This document shows, piece after piece, positions 34,616 through 42,166 of a stretch of 64,000 nt of DNA (its first letter is position 1; each line of letters begins with the position of its first letter). The notes under the pieces were generated by a model that saw only the letters and a program-made list of their open reading frames with translations, was not told where the DNA came from and did no database searches. Source of the stretch: Pseudomonadaceae bacterium (GTDB taxonomy: Bacteria > Pseudomonadota > Gammaproteobacteria > Pseudomonadales > Azotimanducaceae); NCBI GenBank assembly GCA_024743435.1, contig JANSWO010000005.1, positions 62,001-126,000 on the forward strand, in the 5' to 3' direction. Made by a program: the position numbers and the translations under genes.

Positions 34616-36243
34616 TGCGACGCGGCGCTCTTACCCTCGCACTATTCTTCGCACTACTTCTTGCAATGCCCAATGCAACAAGTGCCCGCATTGTCGTGTT
34701 TGGCGATGTGCATGGGGCCAGCGATAGCCTTACACAATTACTGCAAGGTAATGGGATTATCGATTCTGAGCAGCGTTGGATTGCCGGTGACACGACTCTC
34801 GTCTCACTAGGTGATCTACTGGATAGAGGCCCCGACTCACGCGCGGTGATGGACCTGCTGATGCGCCTGCAAGATGAAGCAAGCGCAGCCTCGGGCGAGG
34901 TTGTGGTGTTACTCGGCAATCATGAGCTGATGAACCTTACCGGCGAGCTTCGCGACGTTTCAGCAGAAGAGTTCGCCGCCTTCGCGAGCGATCCTCTCCC
35001 CAGCGATGTGACGGAAGAGCCAGATAAGCCAGCCGGCTACACTCAACTAAAGCGCGCGCTCAGCCCTACTGGACACTACGGACGCTGGCTGCTGCAGCAG
35101 CCGGCACTCGCCGTTCGAGGCAACACAGCTTTCGTTCACGCCGGACTGTCAGCACCCATAGAGCGAAGCAAACTAGAGGAGACAAACGGCCAGGCTCGGC
35201 GTGCGATAGAGGGTTCTACGCTGGTTTCCAGCCACGGCTCATCAACTCGCTCAACTCCTGAGCTACTCGGCCAGCTCGGACCTTTCTGGTATCGAGGAAC
35301 GGCGACTTGTCATGAGCTACTTGAAACCGAACGGCTGCGGGGAGCATTGGCTGCGCTAGAGGTCGACAGACTCGTTGTAGGCCACACGCCAACACCATCC
35401 GGTTATCCGGAGTCACGCTTCGACGGATCTGTAATAACACTGGATACGGGCATGCTGACCAAAGTCTACGGTGGCCAGCCATATCTACTTGAACTTAGCC
35501 AGGACGGTAATGACGCCTCTGCCCTGGACAAATCCGGTGCGAGGGCACCTATCCTTGAACGAAGTGCCGTGCGCATCGGTTCCGATGACGCTGAGCAGGC
35601 ACTTGCCGCCGAGTTGGCGGATCTGTGGGCCGATTTGCCACCAAAGTTCGATGCCGACGGCCGCCTGAACATCAAGCGAAATGGACTCTCGTTAACAGCA
35701 GAGTTCATACCTGCCAGCAAGCAACAAACACGCCGAGCGGTAGCCGCATGGCAACTCGATCGACAGCTTGGCTTTGACTTCGTGCCTCTGACACTAACGC
35801 TATCTGTTGACGGCCGCCGAGGGTATGTCCAGATCAGCTCAGGGGCGTGGCGAACAGAAGCCCAACGTCAGCTTGAAAACAGGAACGTGCCGAACTTCTG
35901 CGCGTCCGGACACGTCTTCGATCTGGTCAGGCTCAGCGATACGCTCATGCGGCCAGCAAGTCGCTCGGTAGAAGAGCTGGCCTATAGCCGACGCTCATGG
36001 GATGTAAGGCTCACCGGCCACGACGCGAGTTTTGGTCGGCGGACGCAAATCGACATCACACCGGAACAAGCAGTTATTCCACCCCTGCTACGAACTCGCC
36101 TCGCGTCATTGAGCGCAGCCTCTGTAAACGCAACCACACAGGGCCAGCTCAGCAAATCCGATGTCCGAGCGCTGCTGGCACGGCGGGATGCGCTGCTTGA
36201 GCTCAGCTCGTTTGAACCAGTATCAACCCAATCCACGCCTTAG
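34615..36243 (+). CDS. Exported metallophosphatase fused to a kinase-like C-terminal domain
   Basis: This is a 542-residue protein with a signal peptide (LALFFALLLAMPNATSA). Residues 25-300 are a calcineurin-type Ser/Thr phosphatase: VVFGDVHGASDSL, VSLGDLLDRGPDS, VLLGNHELMNLTGE, VHAGLS and VVGHTPTPSG give the full two-metal site. Residues about 355-530 look like an atypical (HipA/CotH-like) kinase fold: AVAAWQLDRQLGFDFVPLTL, then VFDLVRLSDTLM where the catalytic Asp/Asn would be, and WDVRLTGHDASFG where the metal-binding motif would be. Key kinase residues seem changed, so a pseudokinase is likely. Coupled to ppsR by a 1-nt overlap, though no functional link is known. Confidence 0.75.
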   Translation: MRRGALTLALFFALLLAMPNATSARIVVFGDVHGASDSLTQLLQGNGIIDSEQRWIAGDTTLVSLGDLLDRGPDSRAVMDLLMRLQDEASAASGEVVVLLGNHELMNLTGELRDVSAEEFAAFASDPLPSDVTEEPDKPAGYTQLKRALSPTGHYGRWLLQQPALAVRGNTAFVHAGLSAPIERSKLEETNGQARRAIEGSTLVSSHGSSTRSTPELLGQLGPFWYRGTATCHELLETERLRGALAALEVDRLVVGHTPTPSGYPESRFDGSVITLDTGMLTKVYGGQPYLLELSQDGNDASALDKSGARAPILERSAVRIGSDDAEQALAAELADLWADLPPKFDADGRLNIKRNGLSLTAEFIPASKQQTRRAVAAWQLDRQLGFDFVPLTLTLSVDGRRGYVQISSGAWRTEAQRQLENRNVPNFCASGHVFDLVRLSDTLMRPASRSVEELAYSRRSWDVRLTGHDASFGRRTQIDITPEQAVIPPLLRTRLASLSAASVNATTQGQLSKSDVRALLARRDALLELSSFEPVSTQSTP

Positions 36244-36311
36244 GGCATAGCACCATGCAGACACGCTTTGCTCAATTGCACTCGCGTCCGATCGCATCAG
36301 GAGTTTGAACC

Positions 36312-36959
36312 GTGCGCACCGCTACCCGCCTCACTGGCCCCCTTTTCCTGATCGTCACCTACTATCTGGCTTTGCCCGTGCTGGTGTGGGCCGTTGTCAG
36401 CTGGCTCCCCGGCATCGCAACTTACCTTCCGTTCGGTGGCATAGATGCACTTAGTCAGAGCAATGCCGCCAGTCTCGAAATCATTCAAACGATCGCCGCG
36501 CCGATAAACTTCGCCGGTCTCGAAGGTATTACCCTCGCCATCGCGATCGCCTCAGCCGTCCTGCTATCGCTACCAGTCTCCTGGGTCTATTTCATTACGA
36601 CACGCAGCAAAGAGGTCGATCGCTCTTTCGCGCAAACCATCGTTGTACTACCGGTGGTTGTGGCGGGCATCGCGACCATCGTTCAACACTCTCTCGCTTT
36701 GGCATTCTCGCTGGCGGGAATCGTAGCGGCGGTTCGCTTTCGCTTCACACTGACCCAACCTGCTCACGCCCTGTACGTCTTCGTCTCCATTGCTATCGGC
36801 CTTGCCGCTGGGATCAGTGCTCTGAGTATTGCTTACGTGGTTGCTGTTGGTTTCGTGTTGGTGAACCTGCTGCTGTGGCGAGCAAACTATGGCGCCAACC
36901 TCACCACGCCGTTCTTCTCCTTCCTGACCGGGCGAGGCTTTGATGACAACGATCTGTAG
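36312..36959 (+). CDS. DUF4956-like membrane protein
   Basis: This is a 215-residue protein with about six hydrophobic segments. The stretch LALAFSLAGIVAAVRFRF and the following HALYVFVSIAIGLAAG fit the DUF4956 pattern, in which an RFR motif sits at a membrane edge. Members are often found beside polyphosphate (VTC-like) or CotH-like kinase genes. A CotH-like gene lies 2 kb downstream. The start codon is GTG at 36312, seven bases after AGGAG. Its end overlaps the start of the propeller lipoprotein gene by 20 nt. Confidence 0.7.
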   Translation: MRTATRLTGPLFLIVTYYLALPVLVWAVVSWLPGIATYLPFGGIDALSQSNAASLEIIQTIAAPINFAGLEGITLAIAIASAVLLSLPVSWVYFITTRSKEVDRSFAQTIVVLPVVVAGIATIVQHSLALAFSLAGIVAAVRFRFTLTQPAHALYVFVSIAIGLAAGISALSIAYVVAVGFVLVNLLLWRANYGANLTTPFFSFLTGRGFDDNDL

Positions 36960-37887
36960 CGCACAACAAGCGCGTGAGTGGCTGCCCCGATATTGGGGTT
37001 TGACACGCTTTCCTGCGTTGCTCCTGATCGCCGTTTCAACGTTGGCTGCCTGCGAGCAGAACGGCGCCGAATCGACAACTCAGACGCAACGTTTGAACTC
37101 GACAACGGAGAGTTCAGCCAGAATCCATGAGCTTCCGAGCGCATTGCGCGAAGTGTCTGGTCTGGCATTGAGCGACACCGGCGCGCTCTTCGCCATCGCC
37201 GACGAAGTGGGTCGCATACTCGAACTGGATGCAACGACCGGCGCGGCCCTGCGCCAGATCGATATCGGCCGGCCGCCGGTAAAGGGCGATTTCGAAGGCC
37301 TTGCCATTGATGGCAATATCATCAGCGCGGTCACTAGCGATGGCGTTCTATATCAGGTCGATATTGGCAGTCAGCCCGGCGAGTTAATCCAGGTGATCGA
37401 TCTCGATACTCGCGATCACTGCGAGATTGAAGGCTTAAGCAACGCCGATGAAAGCGGCGGGCTTTGGCTCGTTTGCAAGCGGACACTCGGGGATGGGGAT
37501 GACAACAGCGTTCGCTTCCTACGTTGGGATCCAGCGTTGGCTAACGAGCACCCCGTTCAATTCGACATAGCAAACCGTCCGATCCTGGATGCCCTCGACA
37601 AGAAGGACTTCAATCCATCCGCGATCGCAATCACGCAGGATCGGCGCGGTTTTCTCGTTATTGCCGCCCGGCAGAAAAGTTTCGCGTTCTTCCAACTAAC
37701 TGACAGCCCTCGTTACATTCGCGCCGGAAGGTTGATAGATGCGCCCCTGCACGCGCAAGCGGAGGGGCTTGCCATCGACAAAAGCGAAGCGCTCTTCATC
37801 GCGAACGAAGGCGCGATCGGAAGGCTGTTCGCCTATCCCGCCGGGGTGTGGTCGCACATGCTCAAACAACAAGACAACCGTCAATGA
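36940..37887 (+). CDS. Beta-propeller lipoprotein, SdiA-regulated/SMP-30-like
   Basis: This is a 315-residue protein with an export signal and lipobox (LLLIAVSTLAACEQ, Cys at about 34). The mature part is a propeller: LREVSGLALSDTGALFAIAD, DFEGLAIDGNIISAVTSDG, HCEIEGLSNADESGGLWLVC and AEGLAIDKSEALFIANEG are blade-like repeats with the conserved E-G-L steps of SdiA-regulated proteins. It is likely a membrane-tethered periplasmic binding or hydrolytic protein. The gene overlaps its upstream neighbour by 20 nt and the downstream gene by 4 nt. Confidence 0.75.
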   Translation: MMTTICSAQQAREWLPRYWGLTRFPALLLIAVSTLAACEQNGAESTTQTQRLNSTTESSARIHELPSALREVSGLALSDTGALFAIADEVGRILELDATTGAALRQIDIGRPPVKGDFEGLAIDGNIISAVTSDGVLYQVDIGSQPGELIQVIDLDTRDHCEIEGLSNADESGGLWLVCKRTLGDGDDNSVRFLRWDPALANEHPVQFDIANRPILDALDKKDFNPSAIAITQDRRGFLVIAARQKSFAFFQLTDSPRYIRAGRLIDAPLHAQAEGLAIDKSEALFIANEGAIGRLFAYPAGVWSHMLKQQDNRQ

Positions 37888-38825
37888 CAATCCCAACGAC
37901 AACCGAAAACCGAGCGCCGCTGATTCTCGCGATCCACGGAAGCGGCCACAAACCTACTGAGGCCGAGTATCAACAGTTGTGGCATGACGCACTGCGCGCG
38001 GGCGTCGCTCGAGAAGGCGTTGATGAGCTAGGTGTTTTTGAACGGGCTGAGTTCCAGCTGGTCTACTTTGGCGACTTGCTGTCAGTTCTTCACACCCCGG
38101 TAGACCCACAGATCGACCTGGCGGATCGACGGCGTGTGGTGTCAGAACTTGCAGAGCTCGACAAAGCCAAACGATTTCGCCGCGCGACCTACGAGAAGCT
38201 GCCGGGCAAGTCTCCGTTTCGTGAGTTTGTCGCCGATGTCAGTGCGCCTTTGCTGCGGGCGTTCGGCATGGGCCGAGCCGCCACGGGAGCCGTCGTACCA
38301 GAGCTGCGGGAATACTGGCAAAGCGGTAGTGAGTTTGCCCGACAGGTCGATGACAGGCTGGAGCGTGCGTTGGGCGATGCGCTGAGTCAGGAGCGGCATG
38401 TCATTCTGATCAGCCATGGTTTTGGCTGCATTCCCGCTTACAACGCCCTGTGGCGCATCGATCAGGCTCAGCCGCGATTCTCCGGGCGCATCGACACCTG
38501 GCTCACACTCGGCAGCCCGTTGTCCGATGACACCATTCGATCGAGCCTAGCGGGAGCGTCGAGCCCAATCGACAAACGCTATCCCAACAACATTCTACGC
38601 TGGCACAACGTGGCTGCCGAAGATGACTACTTCTGCCACGATGAAACGATTGCCAACGATTTTTCAGACATGCTGGCACGGCGCATGGTGAGCGAACTGG
38701 CTGACTATCGCATCTACAACGTCGCCTGCCGATATGGAAAATCGGAACCGCACCACAGCGCCGGCTACCTCGCCCACCCTCGCGTCGCGCGCTTGCTGGT
38801 TGAGAGCCTCAGCGGCAGCGCCTGA
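37884..38825 (+). CDS. Alpha/beta-hydrolase-fold protein without the nucleophile serine
   Basis: This is a 313-residue cytoplasmic protein beginning at the ATG that overlaps the upstream stop (ATGA, 37884-37887). The fold is indicated by LILAIHGSGHKPTEAEY at the first strand (oxyanion HG region) and HVILISHGFGCIPAYNALW at the nucleophile elbow. In active lipases/esterases the elbow is G-x-S-x-G; here it reads S-H-G-F-G, with Gly where the catalytic Ser belongs. TWLTLGSPLS and a C-terminal His region are kept. It may be a non-catalytic binding protein. It is the last plus-strand gene of a coupled run and meets the CotH-like gene end to end. Confidence 0.7.
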   Translation: MTIPTTTENRAPLILAIHGSGHKPTEAEYQQLWHDALRAGVAREGVDELGVFERAEFQLVYFGDLLSVLHTPVDPQIDLADRRRVVSELAELDKAKRFRRATYEKLPGKSPFREFVADVSAPLLRAFGMGRAATGAVVPELREYWQSGSEFARQVDDRLERALGDALSQERHVILISHGFGCIPAYNALWRIDQAQPRFSGRIDTWLTLGSPLSDDTIRSSLAGASSPIDKRYPNNILRWHNVAAEDDYFCHDETIANDFSDMLARRMVSELADYRIYNVACRYGKSEPHHSAGYLAHPRVARLLVESLSGSA

Positions 38826-39861
38826 TCATGTCACGCTCAATCGCTTTCTCGCTGCCGATACGCTTATAAAAGCCAGCAACAAAGGCTGCGATCTTGCTTC
38901 GTTTTCGATCACTCAACCCCGGACTATCTGCGATCAGACGTTCGAGCCCCGGGCGAGCATCAACAAAACGCGCAATGGCCGAGGGCAGTTCGTCAGAATG
39001 TCGACAGTATCCACGAAACAAGCGTTGCGTGAGGCGCGTGATCCCTAAACCGTCCGGCACCCGCCCGTAACTGGGATCCACGAGACCGGTGGAATCAAAA
39101 TCATAAGCCACCGGGAAAACGTTGGGCTTAGGCCCAGCGTCAGCCATGGGAACCACGTTGTGGCAACAATCATCATTCGGCGGTCCGGCCAGTATGGAAA
39201 AATCCACGTTCCCGATCATGTAGTTAAAGACGGCCATGAGCGATGCGTGCGCAGGATCGATGCGGGACAGCCCAATCCGATTCGACTTCACTTCGGTTAG
39301 CTGGAGACGTTCGCCGAGGCGCCGTTTGTGCTCGATAACAAATCCGGGATGTACGGAGATCGTTCCGTCGGTATCGACATAGCTAATGCTCAACCAGCGC
39401 GACCGAAAAGAGGTATCTGTCATATGCGACAGCATCTGATAGACCAGAAACTCCGCCGCCAGCACATCTTCGGAACGAGCGTCAGGCCGGCCAAGCCGAG
39501 AGCAGTGGGTAACCAGTTTCAGTCGATTCTGGCCTGCAAAAACGGAATCCTGCATCTGTTTCCTGGGCAGATCCAGCCAAAGCGGCGGGAACCGGCAGAA
39601 CTCCAGACGCCGGGATTTACCTCTCGCCTTAACCGTAACGTCGTAGGTCTGTGACTCGGCTTGTAGCTGGGCCGGGTGCTCACGCGGCTTCTGCGCTTTG
39701 TCTTTCACAATTGCGCGCCAATCGGCTGTGAGCGTGATCTCGAGTGTGTCAGTGGTCTCGAAGAGCGGGCTCTCATCTGCCAAAGCTCCAGCAGATACAA
39801 AACAACTGCTCGCAAGTAGCGAAAGCCCTAGCGCAATGGTCTGAAGCTTACGTTGTCTCAC
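38809..39861 (-). CDS. CotH-like atypical kinase, exported
   Basis: This is a 350-residue protein with a signal peptide (TIALGLSLLASSCFVSAGALAD). The kinase-like features in order are RLKLVTHC (candidate ATP Lys), DVLAAEFLVYQML (paired Glu), VHPGFVIEHKRRL (hinge), FNYMIGNVDFSILAGPPNDD (catalytic-loop-like N-x-D), a CCHN metal/structural motif, and VFPVAYDFDSTGLVD as the DFG-like step. Spore-coat CotH and Fam20-like relatives phosphorylate secreted proteins. The active-site residues look intact. It is convergent with the hydrolase-fold gene (17-nt overlap). Its target is unknown. Confidence 0.65.
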   Translation of the reverse strand: MRQRKLQTIALGLSLLASSCFVSAGALADESPLFETTDTLEITLTADWRAIVKDKAQKPREHPAQLQAESQTYDVTVKARGKSRRLEFCRFPPLWLDLPRKQMQDSVFAGQNRLKLVTHCSRLGRPDARSEDVLAAEFLVYQMLSHMTDTSFRSRWLSISYVDTDGTISVHPGFVIEHKRRLGERLQLTEVKSNRIGLSRIDPAHASLMAVFNYMIGNVDFSILAGPPNDDCCHNVVPMADAGPKPNVFPVAYDFDSTGLVDPSYGRVPDGLGITRLTQRLFRGYCRHSDELPSAIARFVDARPGLERLIADSPGLSDRKRSKIAAFVAGFYKRIGSEKAIERDMIRRCR

Positions 39862-39945
39862 TACCTCTCCAGGGCATTGCCGTCGCGATCTCGATTGGCC
39901 AAGCTTACCCGCAGTTGTTTAGCTCCGGATAGCCTGCTTATTCCT

Positions 39946-40878
39946 ATGATGACGCGAGCCACGATACGCATCCTGTGCGCAACGCTTCTGTTATGGGCCA
40001 TATTCCTCACTGCATGGTTCGCGCGCGAATCACCGCTACTCCTGGAGGTGCTGCCACTAGGACAAGTCATCGGTACGCTACTGATGTTTGCTCTGCTACC
40101 ACCGTATCTATGGTTGATGGCAATACCAATGCACCGGCGAGCGAGTGAAGCGGTTGACGCGCTGGCCTCGATAGCAAACAGACAAGACACGCAGCGCGTG
40201 AGAGCGCGCTTGAACCGAATCAGCATGTGGGGCCTGCCGTTTGTGCTGTTGAGCCTCGTGTTCGGTGCGTCGCAGAACCAGCTGTTTATCAGCCGGATGT
40301 TCGCAGGCGCCAGTTTCGAAGTTATCGATGTGGTGTTTGTCTGCGGCAACATTGTGCTGTGGTTGAGTGTGGGCGTGCTGCTCGTTTGGCGCTTGCCGAT
40401 CGGTTTTGCTCTGTCTCAATTCGCGCAACGATTAGATCTGGATATCTATCGACTCGATGTTTTAAGACCAATGGCGCGAGTCGCAACGACCGATGTCCTG
40501 GCTGTCGCTGGCGCCATGGCATTCATGCCAATGCAGTCACTGGATGCCGAATTTCGCGTGGAGAACTACGGCGCCGGGCTCATGGTTGGCGCGTGTTCTG
40601 CCATCGCATTGTTCCTGCTGCCTTTATGGGGCTTACGTAGCAACATAACCAGGCGTAAAGCGGCCCGCGTCGCCGAGCTGCGCGAACAGCTGGCGGCAAC
40701 GGCGCGCGACGATATAACGCTGCTCGAACCGATTTCGGCGCACATCAATAGAATCCAGGACACGCCAAGCCTGCCTATCGACACCCAGGTTGTGACGAGA
40801 ATTTTTGCCTACGGAATCATTCCACCACTCGCGTGGGTTGCGGCAGCACTGGTTGAGAATCTGATCGATACGCTCTGA
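39946..40878 (+). CDS. Multi-spanning membrane protein of unknown function
   Basis: This is a 310-residue protein starting at the tandem ATGs at 39946/39949 (MMTRATIRILCATLLLWAIF). Six or seven hydrophobic segments are visible. A charged loop (MHRRASEAVDALASIANR) follows the second, and a second cytoplasmic stretch (ARVAELREQLAATARDD) lies near the end. I do not recognise a family. An upstream extension to 39853 overlaps the CotH-like gene start and has no hydrophobic signal, so I leave it out. It is divergent from the CotH-like gene. Confidence 0.6.
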   Translation: MMTRATIRILCATLLLWAIFLTAWFARESPLLLEVLPLGQVIGTLLMFALLPPYLWLMAIPMHRRASEAVDALASIANRQDTQRVRARLNRISMWGLPFVLLSLVFGASQNQLFISRMFAGASFEVIDVVFVCGNIVLWLSVGVLLVWRLPIGFALSQFAQRLDLDIYRLDVLRPMARVATTDVLAVAGAMAFMPMQSLDAEFRVENYGAGLMVGACSAIALFLLPLWGLRSNITRRKAARVAELREQLAATARDDITLLEPISAHINRIQDTPSLPIDTQVVTRIFAYGIIPPLAWVAAALVENLIDTL

Positions 40879-40939
40879 CTCGGTGACAATGGAGTGTTAA
40901 CGTTTCGACTCGCTTACTAGCCAACTGCTGGAGAAGATC

Positions 40940-41422
40940 ATGGGTACCCTTGCCGAAGTCGCCCCCAAGTTTGTTGAGATGGCGCATCAGATTGTCTGGT
41001 GTACTGCAGCCACTGTCGACGCCAAGGGAAGGCCACGCTCACGCGTACTGCATCCGATATGGCAGTGGCAGGACGACAAGCTCACCGGCTGGATTGCAAC
41101 CGGCAAAACACCAATCAAGCTCGCGCATATCGATGCCAGCCCAAACGTATCGTGTAACTACTGGGCGCCGAGCCAGGACACCTGCGTGGCCGAATGCGCG
41201 GCCTCCTGGGTAGCAGATCAAGCGACCAAACAACACGTCTGGGACTACTACACAACTGGTCCGGCTCCCGTTGCTTATGACCTAACCATGATTCCCGGTT
41301 GGGAAAACGCAGAGTCCGAGAGTTTCGACATTCTCAAGCTGGAGCCGTGGCGGTTGCGAGTGATGCCAGGTTCGTCACTGATGGATGGCACCTACGCGGC
41401 TGACATCTGGCAGGCGGACTGA
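40940..41422 (+). CDS. Pyridoxamine-phosphate-oxidase-like FMN/F420 split-barrel protein
   Basis: This is a 160-residue protein of the flavin split-barrel superfamily: TAATVDAKGRPRSRVLHPIW opens the barrel, followed by GWIATGKTPIKLAHIDASPN. It has a GGAGAAG ribosome site. Members bind FMN, F420 or heme and reduce or bind small molecules. The substrate is not predictable here. It is followed by the repeat block. Confidence 0.75.
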   Translation: MGTLAEVAPKFVEMAHQIVWCTAATVDAKGRPRSRVLHPIWQWQDDKLTGWIATGKTPIKLAHIDASPNVSCNYWAPSQDTCVAECAASWVADQATKQHVWDYYTTGPAPVAYDLTMIPGWENAESESFDILKLEPWRLRVMPGSSLMDGTYAADIWQAD

Positions 41423-41447
41423 CCGCCGCATCTCGAGATACTCTGCG

Positions 41448-41950
41448 GAGGTCGCCGCGTCGTGGCGATGCCACTCCTCGCGACGACGGGGTGACGGGGT
41501 GACGGGGTGACGGGGTGACGAAAGAACCAAGTCATCATGAGGAGGTGACGGAAGAATCGAGTCATCACGGGGAGGCCCAAGGCCGAGGTGGTGATCTCCA
41601 AAGCCTCGGCATCATCTACCGCGCTCGAACAACAATTGGTCACGAGGTCGCCGCGTCGTGGCGATGCCACTCCTCGCGACGACGGGGTGATGGGGTGACC
41701 GGGTGACGGGAGAACCAAGTCATCACGAGGAGGTGACGGAAGAATCGAGTCATCACGAGGAGGCCGAAGGCCGACGTGGTGATCTCCAAAGCCTCGGCAT
41801 CATCTACTGCGCTCGAACAACAATTGGTCACGAGGTCGCCGCGTCGTGGCGATGCCACTCCTCGCGACGACGGGGTGATGGGGTGACCGGGTGACGGGAG
41901 AACCAAGTCATCACGAGGAGGCCGAAGGCCGACGTGGTGATCTCCAAAGC
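41448..41950. repeat. Tandem array of a dispersed 123-bp palindrome-ended element (period about 190 bp)
   Basis: Three successive units begin with GAGGTCGCCGCGTCGTGGCG at 41448, 41644 and 41832 (spacing 196 and 188 bp). Two complete elements, 41561-41683 and 41749-41871, start GTCATCACG and end CTCCTCGCGACGAC, roughly inverted to each other. A 5' half lies at 41907-41950 and a 3' half at 41448-41487. The linkers hold GACGGGGT 8-mers, four in a row in the first unit, and a 30-bp internal duplication (ATCGAGTCATCACG type). The open frames inside are repeat artefacts. A related single copy is at 61906-62003. Confidence 0.8.
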
Positions 41951-41996
41951 GTTGGAATCATCCCTCTGCAAGAGAGTCGACGCGGTCAGAAAGTCC

Positions 41997-42118
41997 CTCT
42001 CGCGCATTGGCTATCCCAATGCGCTGCCGGGTCTGTACCTCTCGCGCATTGGCTATCCCAATGCGCTGCCGGGTGTGTACCTCTCGCGCATTGGTTATCC
42101 CAATGCGCTGCCGGGTGT
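41997..42118. repeat. Three tandem 42-bp repeats, each with an internal hairpin
   Basis: Copies begin at 41997, 42039 and 42081 with CTCTCGCGCATTGG and run to GCTGCCGGGT plus a short variable end. Each holds the palindrome GCGCATTGG-(CTATC)-CCAATGCGC with 9-bp arms; the third copy has TTATC in the loop. There is no unique spacer between copies. The array lies downstream of the luciferase-like oxidoreductase gene. Confidence 0.85.
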
Positions 42119-42163
42119 TCGTTCCCACTGCCGATCGCAAAACGATCGGAAATGGGAACGAAC
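42117..42163 (-). terminator. Long hairpin 4 nt after the oxidoreductase stop codon
   Basis: The arms GTTCGTTCCC and GGGAACGAAC (10 bp) enclose a small internal loop, then CCGATCG and CGATCGG (7 bp) around a CAAAA loop. It starts 4 nt after the stop codon of the minus-strand gene at 42167. No T-run follows, so it may be a stabilising or rho-type end rather than a classic terminator, or a repeat-derived palindrome. Confidence 0.4.
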
Positions 42164-42166
42164 TTA

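Noticed and set aside
41997-42118. CRISPR array
   Set aside because: The 42-bp units are contiguous with no unique spacers and there are no cas genes nearby.
41997-42163. Integron attC sites
   Set aside because: No integrase gene, no gene cassettes and the palindromes do not show attC core sites.
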